Positions 40,056-52,693 of a stretch of 64,000 bases of DNA are shown here, piece after piece. A program made the translations under genes and the position numbers. Origin of the DNA: Daphnia pulex (taxonomy: Eukaryota > Arthropoda > Branchiopoda > Diplostraca > Daphniidae); NCBI RefSeq assembly GCF_021134715.1, contig NC_060022.1, positions 5,089,001 to 5,153,000 on the forward strand. The letters run 5' to 3'. Each line of letters starts with the position of its first letter. The stretch's first letter is position 1. The notes under the pieces are model-generated. The model was not told the origin of the DNA. It was given only the letters and a program-made list of their open reading frames with translations, and did not search any database.

Positions 40056-40934
40056 AGTAAGTATGTGTTGGTTTTATTACACTGACACATGTCAGAAAGC
40101 TTAGTTACTACTATTTAGAGTGATATCATTTAAAATATTTTAATCTATACTGATTTGGGTTATTTTTTCTGTTATTTAGTAGATGAAGACTAGTAAGCGG
40201 ATAGTTACATCCTGTATGCAGATCATGAGATGTGCCACACTGTGTTCTGGAAGTCCTGAGAAGTGCCCTCTTTGCTAGTATGCATTGTGTCCTGCAAACA
40301 AAGGTATATCATATGTGTTATTTTGTTATTGATGTATGTTATACCATGCTGATGACACGCTTAGGACACCTAAATATTTACCATGATTGTTGCTAATTCT
40401 GGATGAATGGAGTCTTATCTTGAAAAAAAGGACCCCTATCGGTAGAGAAAACTAATAGTTTAATAATAAGACAGGTGCTGAAAGGTGGTTACAAGTTGCA
40501 TGACGTGTCTTCCGCGGTGTTTTACTAGATCGCCGAACTTGGTGTTTGCGTATATGCCGGTCGGAGGCCTTCGTGATTTGGTGTGGACTGGTTCGTAGTT
40601 GGACTACTTGCCGTGTCTTTGTAAAGGTATTGCATGTTTTATACTGATCCATTCGAGCCTCAGAGTCACCGGTTTGACGTATGCCTAGGATTCCGGTGCT
40701 AGAGGATCTCGTAAAGTAAAGGGCTAACCACATATGCTCGATCACATAACTCGTCTCAGTGGTTGATCACCTCGGTTAGATACATATGGTCGCTGTGATT
40801 GGAGTTCACTAATCCATTTATGTTCTTAAGGGTGGACTGGTGTCATTCTGCTGTCCGATGTTCTCTCGCGATACGTAAATCGATATATCTACCATGCCTG
40901 ATGTGAGTTTCTTTAGTGGCATTGATATTATGAC

Positions 40935-41010
40935 TGCAAGTGATGATAATCTCAAGAGCCAATTTATCTGTATGAATTTAAATGAAATTGAATGATAGGA
41001 CTGAATCAAA
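40935..41010 (+). ncRNA. Second candidate box C/D snoRNA (left arm)
   Basis: C box GTGATGA (40940-40946) and D box CTGA (41001-41004). The ten bases directly before the D box, AATGATAGGA, are complementary to TCCTATCATT, a conserved stretch of eukaryotic 28S rRNA as I recall it. A second stretch, AGAGCCAAT (~40955-40963), complements another 28S segment (ATTGGCTCT) but is not next to a clear D' box. The terminal stem is poor, so confidence is low. Confidence 0.33.
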
Positions 41011-42639
41011 TTTTTTTTACTGTCCACAAGCACTATGAAGATGGAATCTAATAAATTTGTCTATGTCCAGGTATGAGCAGTATTGCGTTTCGTGGACGTC
41101 AATGGTAAGGATGTTTTAATTTTTTCTGATTGCCATTTAAAAAAATTGAAGTGATGAGAAAGCTTATAAAGCAAATTCAGAATAGTACTATGCTGAATCA
41201 AACTGCCTTCCTTTTGATCGCTATCATTTCGCATTTCCATCCTACGGTTTGTGGAGCAGTAATGCAATATACTTTTCCTTGACTATTTAGATGTGGAAGG
41301 CGTTTTCTTCTGTTGGCTTCATTTGAATTTATCATTCCCTGCACTTCTGTCAAACATTAGGTAACACGAAATCCGGACTTCATCATTTTGGTTATATTAA
41401 ATATGATGAAAACGAGTTACCGTTTGAATTTTATGAAACGTAATTTAGACTGTATGTTAACTGACCACTGACAAGTTAAAACTGTCGTTTGTCTATTTTT
41501 ACTTCCTTAGTAACACTGCTTTAACGGTCTTTTATAGTTGCTGATGAATACCGACCGTTGATAGCTGCTTGGTACTGGCGATCAACTTTCGCAGTTGTAA
41601 TTTGCTTCACATCTATCATCTTTTCATTTACTCAATGTTGCTAATCTTTGATCCGTTTAGTCCAAATTTTTATGAGGCTGTGTCCATTTATAAATGTTAT
41701 TTTTTGTAACATGTTGGTTTAGTTGCGTTGAAATTTAAACGAAAGTGAATATATGACATGCTGTATACAAATTTTTTAAAATATGAAGTGCTTTATAATG
41801 TGAAAATTCTAATATTTTTCTGTTAGTATGTTTAAATGTTTAATCTAGAATTTTTGTGTAATTTCCGAAAATTTTTTAAGCAACAACGAATTAAACAAAT
41901 CACAGCACGAATATGAAAGAAAACAGAGTCATTGACCATCTTTGTTCTTTGATTTCAGATCAGAGTTCGTGAATTTCACGGCTCGATCCAAAGGAGTTAA
42001 TTGGGTTGTTTTTGGAGATAACAAATACGGTGAAGAATTCAGTCCAGAAAATGCTGCATTGGAATCGACATTTGGGAGGGCCATTAATGTAAAATTTCTA
42101 TGCTTGCATCCACGAGACAATTTGAATAAGCAAGCAAAGTCTTCACATTCGCTGATCCTGCTGATTACAACCGCATTCAACCCTATCGAGACCCTATTCT
42201 ACTCCTCGGACTTACCGTACTTAACTTAATATATAAGAAAGACCTAAAAACATTTTTCTGTTTTTTGTTTAGGAATTACGTGACAGGTTGTACTATTGCA
42301 TTTCATGTGTGTTTTCGGTGTGTAATCCTGGAATTTTGCTGATTTTATTACTAGCTCCGGTCAACATTTGTTCTAGTTGCAGATGCATATTTCCATAACA
42401 CTTTCCCGCCCAGAAGCCGTTCTTTAGTGGACAGTCAGAGGATCGAAAATCTGGTAAGACGCAAAAATCTTATTTTTGTTTAAGTTTCCTTTAAATTTCC
42501 TACTCGTTTATACAGCTCTATATGTAACGTGCCTAATATCGGGAGTCGGCCACCGATGTCAATCTACAACGCAGTTTCTTAATTGGAGCTGGTGTTTCCT
42601 GCGATGTGTTGTTGCGGATTTGTTACACTATCATGTTCA

Positions 42640-44800
42640 AAAAGGTAACTGTGTTCATTAATTTCTCTTTTAGAAAGCTTCAGATTAAGTAACGGAAGAC
42701 CAGAGAATAGATCCCTTTGTTTCAGTATTGTAACTTTCAGTGAAATCTGTGGATGTGTGGTTTTACATTATTTGATTTTCATCCTTTTAATTTTTTTTCA
42801 TTAATTGAAAAACATGTTTACTATAGATTTTTCTGTAAAATTTCTAATATCAAAATAATTTTGAGGAATTTTGGTGATTCAACTTTACAGTCTTTACTCT
42901 TTAGACTCTTTACTCCTGTCCTGTCATCTTGCTTGCTAATCTTATGCAAATTTTCTGGAATATGGCGCTAGGTAAAATTTTGTCCGCCAGGTGGTGGAGT
43001 GCCTGTTCGTGAGTGACGAAGCCGCCATTTGCTTTTGAGACAGCGTACGGGAATATGTTTCTGCTAAATGACGGTGTTCTTCGCTTTTACATTTTAAAAA
43101 ATGTTTCCACGCCATTCGACCAAGTTGAAACGAAAGTGAACAATTCTAAAGCATGTAAGTGAATTGTGAGAGTTTTTACTTTTCGAAAAGTTCATTTTCT
43201 AATCTATTTTAATTTATTTTGTATAAGCATGTCGAAGATCTTGCCATTATCCACGTGATCGCTGCCATGAAGGTGTGTCTTTGAGAGGGTCTCTACTATA
43301 TTGCAAGACAAAAATGTGAAGAAAACAGGAAATCTGAAATGGTTGTACTTAAAGGTAAATCAAGTAGGTTGTCACTTGTTTTCGACATCAAGAACAAAAT
43401 ACTATCTTATTTCCGTGCTTCCAAATAAGACAGCTTTTGTGGAAAGTTTGGTCAGTTTCTAATCAATCAGTACAGATATTCCCCTTCAACTTAAAAAATT
43501 CAAAGAAAATTTCACAAAGTGATCTTTGGTCATCTTCAATGACTTCTTTTTCTCTTGTAATCTAAATTTTAAGTATATCATTGCCTCAACTACAACATGT
43601 TACAACCACTTATGATACAGTTGCAAGCTAAAGTGAGCACTCTTCCAAAATAGTGTTCTTATAGTTTTGAGGGACTGTTAAGTTTAACTTTATCCCTTTC
43701 ATTATATTACATCACACAAGACATCTCCTTCTCAATATTGATTTAATATTTTCCATTGTTTTAACGGCATCTGAGTATGAGCTGCAGCCAGTTGGTGGAA
43801 GTTGTGGATATGTTAGCTGTTGCAATCAGTTTGTGAGGCATCTCATGCAGAAACCAATAATGATAAGGTAACTATGTTCATTTATTTCTCTTTAAGAAAG
43901 CTTTAGATTAAGTAATGGGATACCAGAGAGTAGATTTCGTTGCTTCAGTGTTGTAACTTTCAGTGAAGTCTGTTAACGTGTGGTTTTACATTAATTGATT
44001 TTCATCCTTTGCATTTTTTTTTCACAAATTGGAAGTTTAAAGAAAATTTTCACAAAGTGATATTCGGTCATCTTCATGATATCTTTTTCTCTAGTAATCT
44101 AAATTTGAAGTACATCATTGCCTTAACTACAGTACATTGCAACCATTTATTGATCTTGCAACTATCTGCAAGATAAAGTCAATTATCATTTGCATATAGT
44201 TTTTGTGTTTTGCTTTGCAATTTTTTTATTCATTTTACTAATCTACTTTAATTTTGTGACAAGCATGTCGGAGATCTTGCCTTTCTCAACGTGCGGTGCC
44301 ATGTCAACAAGATGTCTCTTTGATGAGGTCTCTACTAGATTGCAAAACAAAACTGTGAAGAAAACAGGAAATCTGAAATGGTAATGATTTACTTGTAAGA
44401 TAGATCAAGTGGGTTAGATTAGCATTTTGCTTAAACTTGGTCTACGTTTGTGTGCTACCTATGCGTGATCTTTGTTTAGAGTTTACCTCAGTTAAACATT
44501 TGGTTTATTAGATGAAATTTGGCTAATTCCTGCTTCTAAATAAGACAGCTTTTATGAAAAGAACATCAGCTTATGAAGAGATGTAATTTTTTTTTATCAA
44601 ACAGAACAGAAATTCCCTTCATTCTCAAAAACTTGAAATGAAAACATTATCTTTGGTCATCTTTTTGATTTATTTTTCAATAGTTTAATCTAAATTTGAA
44701 GAAAATCTTTGCCTTAATTACTAAATGTTTGAAACATTTATTTTACGATTGTAAGCTAAAGTTAAACATCACTTGCATTTTTTCTTTTGCTTTGTAAATT
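42640..44800 (+). repeat. Diverged internal duplications within the left arm
   Basis: Several segments recur in order. 'aaggtaactgtgttcatt...gtggttttacatta' is at ~42650-42770 and ~43864-43995. 'aagcatgtcgaagatcttgcc...ggaaatctgaaatgg' is at ~43227-43345 and ~44262-44382. 'cacaaagtgatctttggtcatctt...gcaagctaaagt' is at ~43512-43635, ~44050-44180 and, more diverged, ~44640-44765. The whole set is mirrored in the right arm, so it predates the palindrome. Confidence 0.75.
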
Positions 44801-45302
44801 TTATTTTATGGTATCTTTTTTCACATTTCAAAATGTTATTGGTTCATTAAAGTTCTTTTGCTTTGTAGGATTCCATGGTCCGTTTGATGTTTGAGCTGTT
44901 TGTGGTGTTGCTGTTTGGTGTGAAGTGGGTTTGCAGTCATTTTCAACTTGAGAGATGCGCTGAAATGGAGCTTCGTCAGACTTGCAGTTCAACATCATAC
45001 TTCAATGTGTTATTTCCCTATGTTTGTGTCCGTGCAGTGTTGAGCTGTTGGGCAAAACGGTCAATGTTGTCTGATGGCTGTCAGGCATATTTATCTGCTG
45101 CATTTTGTCAATATGTCGTCTCTTGCTACCTGTACGTTGAGGTAGTGCTTGATGAACAGTATCATTTAATTTTTCAGTCGTTATTGCAGCCCAAGCTGGT
45201 GAAAGATCTTTTTGTATCAAGTAAATCTGACTGTTTTTTTTGTGTTGTTGGAGTGTTACGAAAGTTGCGTCATTATTGTGTTGAATTGTCATTGTGACTG
45301 CA

Positions 45303-45963
45303 GTTCACCGTTTATAATTTAGGAAGGGAAAAAAACAGAATTATGGGGAATTTATGTCAAACAATAATAAACTTGCTTTCGGGATTGGGAAAGGAATGTG
45401 GAGGTTGTCAGGTGGCAGGGTGGTGACTTGAATTTTCATATCTCAAAATATAATGAGGTATGTTAAAATGTGCTGATGCGAAAAATGTGGATAAAATCTT
45501 TATAAATCCACAACAACTTCTATAATGTTAAAACCTATTACCTAATTACCCTAAAATCATACAACTTCTAAAATCCCATTACACAGTAATTTTATAATCT
45601 CCTAACTCACTATCCTAAAACAAAATACCCAACTAAACCATATCCCTACAACATCCATATTCCTTCAACCTATTACCTAATATACCTATAAACACAACTG
45701 TTGTATGATTTTTGGTCAATTAAATAATATGTTATAACATTATAAAAATTTTTGTAGATCTATAAACTTAAATCCTCATTAATCGTTACATAACATTTTA
45801 ACAAACTCCATTATATTTTGAACTATGAAAATTCAAGTTAACAACCTGCCAACTAACAACCACCACATTTTGTTCCCAATCTCGTAAACTTGTTTATTAT
45901 TTGCCATAAATTTTTCATAATTCTTTTTTTTCCCCTTTCTAACTTATGAACGGCAAACAGCAG
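45303..45963. repeat. Nested foldback element at the inner end of the left arm
   Basis: About 165 bp starting tgactgcagttcaccgttta at the outer side recur inverted at the inner side, ending acttatgaacggcaaacagc; they share the ttcatagttcaaaatataatgg-type and gaattatg blocks. The middle is AT-rich. Mismatches between these two ends are many, so this foldback is older than the arm duplication. Confidence 0.7.
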
Positions 45964-45969
45964 TTACAA

Positions 45970-46111
45970 AGACATGTCTGCATAATAAATAAACAACAAT
46001 ACACCAAGTAAAACCAATTAATAATTATTTAATAATATATCAATAAATAACCTAATCATAGAAAAAAGAAATTTAATTATTTTATATTATATTAATTTTA
46101 TGTTACATTGT
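45970..46111. other. AT-rich spacer at the palindrome centre
   Basis: The 142-bp unique sequence between the two arms, rich in taataatt and aataaat strings. No feature is recognised. Its presence shows the palindrome is not a perfect hairpin. Confidence 0.8.
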
Positions 46112-46119
46112 TATTGTAA

Positions 46120-46790
46120 CCGCTGTTTGCCGTTCATAAGTTAGAAAGGGAAAAAAAAAGAATTATGAAAAATTTATGGCAAATAATAAACAAGTTTACG
46201 AGATTGGGAACAAAATGTGGTGGTTGTTAGTTGGCAGGTTGTTAACTTGAATTTTCATAGTTCAAAATATAATGGAGTTTGTTAAAATGTTATGTAACGA
46301 TTAATGAGGATTTAAGTTTATAGATCTACAAAAATTTTTATAATGTTATAACATATTATTTAATTGACCAAAAATCATACAACAGTTGTGTTTATAGGTA
46401 TATTAGGTAATAGGTTGAAGGAATATGGATGTTGTAGGGATATGATTTAGTTGGGTATGGTTAGTTGGTTTAGTTAGGATAGTGAGTTAGGAGATTATAA
46501 AATTACTGTGTAATAGGATTTTAGAAGTTGTATGATTTTAGGGTAATTAGGTAATAGGTTTTAACATTATAGAAGTTGTTGTGGATTTATAAAGATTTTA
46601 TCCACATTTTTCGCATCAGCACATTTTAACATACCTCATTATATTTTGAGATATGAAAATTCAAGTCACCACCCTGCCACCTGACAACCTCCACATTCCT
46701 TTCCCAATCCCGAAAGCAAGTTTATTATTGTTTGACATAAATTCCCCATAATTCTGTTTTTTTCCCTTCCTAAATTATAAACGGTGAACT
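46120..46790. repeat. Nested foldback element at the inner end of the right arm
   Basis: Mirror copy of 45303-45963. The core differs between arms: the right copy has a ggtatggttagttggtttagttagg stretch near 46455-46480 where the left has a shorter, altered sequence near 45615-45635. Confidence 0.7.
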
Positions 46791-49700
46791 GCAGTCACAA
46801 TGACAATTCAACACAATAATGACGCAACTTTCGTAACACTCCAACAACACAAAAAAAAAACAGTCAGATTTACTTGATGCAAAAAGATCTTTCACCAGCT
46901 TGGGCTGCAATAACGACTGAAAAATTAAATGATACTGTTCATGAAGCACTACCTCAACGTACAGGTAGCAAGAGACGACATATTGACAAAATGCAGCAGA
47001 TAAATATGCCTGACAGCCATCAGACAACATTGATCGTTTTGCCCAACACAACACTGCACGGACACAAACATAGGGAAATAACACATTGAAGTATGATGTT
47101 GAACTGCAAGTCTGACGAAGCTCCATTTCAGCGCATCTCTCAAATGGAAAATGACTGCAAACCCACTTCACACCAAACAGCAACACCATAAACAGCTCAA
47201 ACATCAAACTGACCATAGAATCCTACAAAGCAAAAGAACGTTAATGAACCAATAACATTTTGAAATGTGAAAAAAGATAACAGAAAATAAAATTTACAAA
47301 GCAAAAGAAAAAATGCAAGTGATGTTCAACTTTAGCTTACAATCGTAAAATAAATGTTTCAAACACTAAGTAATTAAGGCAAAGATTTTCTTCAAAATTA
47401 GATTAAACTAGAGAAAAATAAATCAAAAAGATGACCAAAGATAATGATTTCATTTCAAGTTTTTGAGAAAGAAGGGAATTTCTGTTCTGTTTGATAAAAC
47501 ACATCTCTTCATAAGCTGATGTTCTTTTCATAAAAGCTGTCTTATTTAGAAGCAGGAATTAGCCAAATTTCATCTAATAAACCAAATGTTTAACTGAGGT
47601 AAACTCTAAACAAAGATCACGCATAGGTAGCACACAAACGTAGACCAAGTTTAAGCAAAATGCTAATCTAACCCACTTGATCTATCTTACAAGTAAATCA
47701 TTACCATTTCAGATTTCCTGTTTTCTTCACAGTTTTGTTTTGCAATCTAGTAGAGACCTCATCAAAGAGACATCTTGTTGACATGGCACCGCACGTTGAG
47801 AAAGGCAAGATCTCCGACATGCTTGTCACAAAATTAAAGTAGATTAGTAAAATGAATAAAAAAATTGCAAAGCAAAACACAAAAACTATATGCAAATGAT
47901 AATTGACTTTATCTTGCAGATAGTTGCAAGATCAATAAATGGTTGCAATGTACTGTAGTTAAGGCAATGATGTACTTCAAATTTAGATTACTAGAGAAAA
48001 AGATATCATGAAGATGACCGAATATCACTTTGTGAAAATTTTCTTTAAACTTCCAATTTGTGAAAAAAAAATGCAAAGGATGAAAATCAATTAATGTAAA
48101 ACCACACGTTAACAGACTTCACTGAAAGTTACAACACTGAAGCAACGAAATCTACTCTCTGGTATCCCATTACTTAATCTAAAGCTTTCTTAAAGAGAAA
48201 TAAATGAACATAGTTACCTTATCATTATTGGTTTCTGCATGAGATGCCTCACAAACTGATTGCAACAGCTAACATATCCACAACTTCCACCAACTGGCTG
48301 CAGCTCATACTCAGATGCCGTTAAAACAATGGAAAATATTAAATCAATATTGAGAAGGAGATGTCTTGTGTGATGTAATATAATGAAAGGGATAAAGTTA
48401 AACTTAACAGTCCCTCAAAACTATAAGAACACTATTTTGGAAGAGTGCTCACTTTAGCTTGCAACTGTATCATAAGTGGTTGTAACATGTTGTAGTTGAG
48501 GCAATGATATACTTAAAATTTAGATTACAAGAGAAAAAGAAGTCATTGAAGATGACCAAAGATCACTTTGTGAAATTTTCTTTGAATTTTTTAAGTTGAA
48601 GGGGAATATCTGTACTGATTGATTAGAAACTGACCAAACTTTCCACAAAAGCTGTCTTATTTGGAAGCACGGAAATAAGATAGTATTTTGTTCTTGATGT
48701 CGAAAACAAGTGACAACCTACTTGATTTACCTTTAAGTACAACCATTTCAGATTTCCTGTTTTCTTCACATTTTTGTCTTGCAATATAGTAGAGACCCTC
48801 TCAAAGACACACCTTCATGGCAGCGATCACGTGGATAATGGCAAGATCTTCGACATGCTTATACAAAATAAATTAAAATAGATTAGAAAATGAACTTTTC
48901 GAAAAGTAAAAACTCTCACAATTCACTTACATGCTTTAGAATTGTTCACTTTCGTTTCAACTTGGTCGAATGGCGTGGAAACATTTTTTAAAATGTAAAA
49001 GCGAAGAACACCGTCATTTAGCAGAAACATATTCCCGTACGCTGTCTCAAAAGCAAATGGCGGCTTCGTCACTCACGAACAGGCACTCCACCACCTGGCG
49101 GACAAAATTTTACCTAGCGCCATATTCCAGAAAATTTGCATAAGATTAGCAAGCAAGATGACAGGACAGGAGTAAAGAGTCTAAAGAGTAAAGACTGTAA
49201 AGTTGAATCACCAAAATCCCTCAAAATTATTTTGATATTAGAAATTTTACAGAAAAATCTATAGTAAACATGTTTTTCAATTAATGAAAAAAAATTAAAA
49301 GGATGAAAATCAAATAATGTAAAACCACACATCCACAGATTTCACTGAAAGTTACAATACTGAAACAAAGGGATCTATTCTCTGGTCTTCCGTTACTTAA
49401 TCTGAAGCTTTCTAAAAGAGAAATTAATGAACACAGTTACCTTTTTGAACATGATAGTGTAACAAATCCGCAACAACACATCGCAGGAAACACCAGCTCC
49501 AATTAAGAAACTGCGTTGTAGATTGACATCGGTGGCCGACTCCCGATATTAGGCACGTTACATATAGAGCTGTATAAACGAGTAGGAAATTTAAAGGAAA
49601 CTTAAACAAAAATAAGATTTTTGCGTCTTACCAGATTTTCGATCCTCTGACTGTCCACTAAAGAACGGCTTCTGGGCGGGAAAGTGTTATGGAAATATGC

Positions 49701-51074
49701 ATCTGCAACTAGAACAAATGTTGACCGGAGCTAGTAATAAAATCAGCAAAATTCCAGGATTACACACCGAAAACACACATGAAATGCAATAGTACAACCT
49801 GTCACGTAATTCCTAAACAAAAAACAGAAAAATGTTTTTAGGTCTTTCTTATATATTAAGTTAAGTACGGTAAGTCCGAGGAGTAGAATAGGGTCTCGAT
49901 AGGGTTGAATGCGGTTGTAATCAGCAGGATCAGCGAATGTGAAGACTTTGCTTGCTTATTCAAATTGTCTCGTGGATGCAAGCATAGAAATTTTACATTA
50001 ATGGCCCTCCCAAATGTCGATTCCAATGCAGCATTTTCTGGACTGAATTCTTCACCGTATTTGTTATCTCCAAAAACAACCCAATTAACTCCTTTGGATC
50101 GAGCCGTGAAATTCACGAACTCTGATCTGAAATCAAAGAACAAAGATGGTCAATGACTCTGTTTTCTTTCATATTCGTGCTGTGATTTGTTTAATTCGTT
50201 GTTGCTTAAAAAATTTTCGGAAATTACACAAAAATTCTAGATTAAACATTTAAACATACTAACAGAAAAATATTAGAATTTTCACATTATAAAGCACTTC
50301 ATATTTTAAAAAATTTGTATACAGCATGTCATATATTCACTTTCGTTTAAATTTCAACGCAACTAAACCAACATGTTACAAAAAATAACATTTATAAATG
50401 GACACAGCCTCATAAAAATTTGGACTAAACGGATCAAAGATTAGCAACATTGAGTAAATGAAAAGATGATAGATGTGAAGCAAATTACAACTGCGAAAGT
50501 TGATCGCCAGTACCAAGCAGCTATCAACGGTCGGTATTCATCAGCAACTATAAAAGACCGTTAAAGCAGTGTTACTAAGGAAGTAAAAATAGACAAACGA
50601 CAGTTTTAACTTGTCAGTGGTCAGTTAACATACAGTCTAAATTACGTTTCATAAAATTCAAACGGTAACTCGTTTTCATCATATTTAATATAACCAAAAT
50701 GATGAAGTCCGGATTTCGTGTTACCTAATGTTTGACAGAAGTGCAGGGAATGATAAATTCAAATGAAGCCAACAGAAGAAAACGCCTTCCACATCTAAAT
50801 AGTCAAGGAAAAGTATATTGCATTACTGCTCCACAAACCGTAGGATGGAAATGCGAAATGATAGCGATCAAAAGGAAGGCAGTTTGATTCAGCATAGTAC
50901 TATTCTGAATTTGCTTTATAAGCTTTCTCATCACTTCAATTTTTTTAAATGGCAATCAGAAAAAATTAAAACATCCTTACCATTGACGTCCACGAAACGC
51001 AATACTGCTCATACCTGGACATAGACAAATTTATTAGATTCCATCTTCATAGTGCTTGTGGACAGTAAAAAAAA

Positions 51075-51150
51075 TTTGATTCAGTCCTATCATTCAATTT
51101 CATTTAAATTCATACAGATAAATTGGCTCTTGAGATTATCATCACTTGCA
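51075..51150 (-). ncRNA. Second candidate box C/D snoRNA (right-arm copy)
   Basis: Mirror copy of 40935-41010, with the same boxes and 28S-complementary stretch. Confidence 0.3.
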
Positions 51151-52029
51151 GTCATAATATCAATGCCACTAAAGAAACTCACATCAGGCATGGTAGATAT
51201 ATCGATTTACGTATCGCGAGAGAACATCGGACAGCAGAATGACACCAGTCCACCCTTAAGAACATAAATGGATTAGTGAACTCCAATCACAGCGACCATA
51301 TGTATCTAACCGAGGTGATCAACCACTGAGACGAGTTATGTGATCGAGCATATGTGGTTAGCCCTTTACTTTACGAGATCCTCTAGCACCGGAATACTAG
51401 GCATACGTCAAACCGGTGACTCTGAGGCTCGAATGGATCAGTATAAAACATGCAATACCTTTACAAAGACACGGCAAGTAGTCCAACTACGAACCAGTCC
51501 ACACCAAATCACGAAGGCCTCCGACCGGCATATACGCAAACACCAAGTTCGGCGATCTAGTAAAACACCGCGGAAGACACGTCATGCAACTTGTAACCAC
51601 CTTTCAGCACCTGTCTTATTATTAAACTATTAGTTTTCTCTACCGATAGGGGTCCTTTTTTTCAAGATAAGACTCCATTCATCCAGAATTAGCAACAATC
51701 ATGGTAAATATTTAGGTGTCCTAAGCGTGTCATCAGCATGGTATAACATACATCAATAACAAAATAACACATATGATATACCTTTGTTTGCAGGACACAA
51801 TGCATACTAGCAAAGAGGGCACTTCTCAGGACTTCCAGAACACAGTGTGGCACATCTCATGATCTGCATACAGGATGTAACTATCCGCTTACTAGTCTTC
51901 ATCTACTAAATAACAGAAAAAATAACCCAAATCAGTATAGATTAAAATATTTTAAATGATATCACTCTAAATAGTAGTAACTAAGCTTTCTGACATGTGT
52001 CAGTGTAATAAAACCAACACATACTTACT

Positions 52030-52107
52030 GGTCATCAGTTCGCCCTAGTTCAAGCAATGTTGTCAACCTTTTTAATTTCAGGAACCATGGAGAATCATCA
52101 CTTGACC
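52030..52107 (-). ncRNA. Candidate box C/D snoRNA (right-arm copy)
   Basis: Mirror copy of the candidate at 39978-40055, with the same stem and C and D boxes. Confidence 0.42.
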
Positions 52108-52434
52108 ATTTCAAACAATTGTTTCAACTGGTTTAAATTTGTTATTACATTTTAATGACGCAATGGCGCACAACTCGTCATTCCAACAATGATCAGCAAC
52201 TACACGTATCATTTAAGTAATAAAAGAATAGAGAAAAAAAGATTTATTAGTTTCTAGTTCTTACCCCATGAACAGTGTAAGGAGTTCCACCATTACCTGT
52301 CAGCGGTTGAATAGTGATTAGTGAATGCAAATTCAGACTGAGTCATATGATTAAGAAGAATACCAACAGGGTTGCCAACTCGTTATTATGAATTATGCAA
52401 ATGCATCAACAAAAATAGCTTCGTTCACCCAGGG

Positions 52435-52693
52435 GTATGGAGAGATGGTTGCCAAATGCCAATGACCATGTTAAATTTCCCATAATAAGGGGATTCGAAA
52501 GCGACGGGAAGCTACTTGTTTTTACTAACGACTTTTGTATGGAGGCATAGGGAGGTCTCTCCGAAGTCCGAATGCCACGCCATCTAGGCTGTTGCGGCAT
52601 ATGGAGTTATTGACATACAAAAAGACCTTTTTATTAAAATGAGCGGACGACCCGGAAATTTTAACATGGAGACTGGGAACCATTTCTCCATAC
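52435..52693. mobile_element. MITE-like element, copy 3 (right arm)
   Basis: Mirror of the element at 38930-39188, with the same terminal repeats. The two copies are orthologous by duplication of the arm, not by separate insertion. Confidence 0.65.

Larger units (their letters stand above)
39657..45300 (+). other. Exon-like, apparently non-coding transcription unit in the left arm (mirror in right arm, minus)
   Basis: Many short blocks have acceptor-like and donor-like borders: ~39789-39830 (ctgacag|...|gtaaga), ~40180-40303 (tatttag|...aaag|gtat) and ~41940-42230 (gatttcag|...). The longest open frames (95-148 codons) have no recognisable motif and differ between arms by substitutions and frame-changing indels at 44.9-45.3 kb versus 46.8-47.2 kb, which argues against coding. 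Taken with the snoRNA-like sequences, a multi-intron non-coding host gene is my preferred reading; a decayed gene or a transposon interior are alternatives. The mirrored copy would be transcribed toward the same centre. Confidence 0.3.
38794..45969 (+). repeat. Left arm of giant inverted repeat (palindrome)
   Basis: This arm is mirrored on the other strand at 46112-52841. From 39657 inward to at least 44.4 kb, position x pairs with 92085-x, so there is no net indel over about 4.7 kb. Outside the 455-bp insertion the sum becomes 91623, exactly 462 less. Short translations are identical between arms at 40452-40745, 41942-42229 and 44190-44384. Differences are rare in the outer parts (for example ggatt/gtatt near 40690) and more frequent near the centre (44.9-45.7 kb). 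The outer break is at ttctcctgttatcgtgacc; no target duplication is visible there. The arm contains exon-like blocks and internal duplications but no convincing protein gene. Confidence 0.95.

Noticed and set aside
40452..40745. 97-codon minus-strand frame, mirrored at 51340-51633
   Set aside because: Identical translation only reflects arm identity. No motif is seen and exon-like splice signals on the opposite strand cross it.
41151..41196. Third box C/D snoRNA candidate (GTGATGA ... CTGA with a TTGA/TCAA stem)
   Set aside because: Only about 46 nt from C to D box, too short for the family.
41942..42229. 95-codon frame after a good acceptor (RSEFVNFTARSKGVNWVVFGDNKYG)
   Set aside because: It looks more exon-like than most, but I find no continuing exon in frame and no family match, so I left it as part of the exon-like unit.
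44875..45297. 140-codon frame with hydrophobic start, mirrored as 148 codons at 46770-47216
   Set aside because: The copies differ by amino-acid changes, a codon loss and a frameshift at the C-terminus. Another frame of similar size lies on the other strand. No coding constraint is evident.
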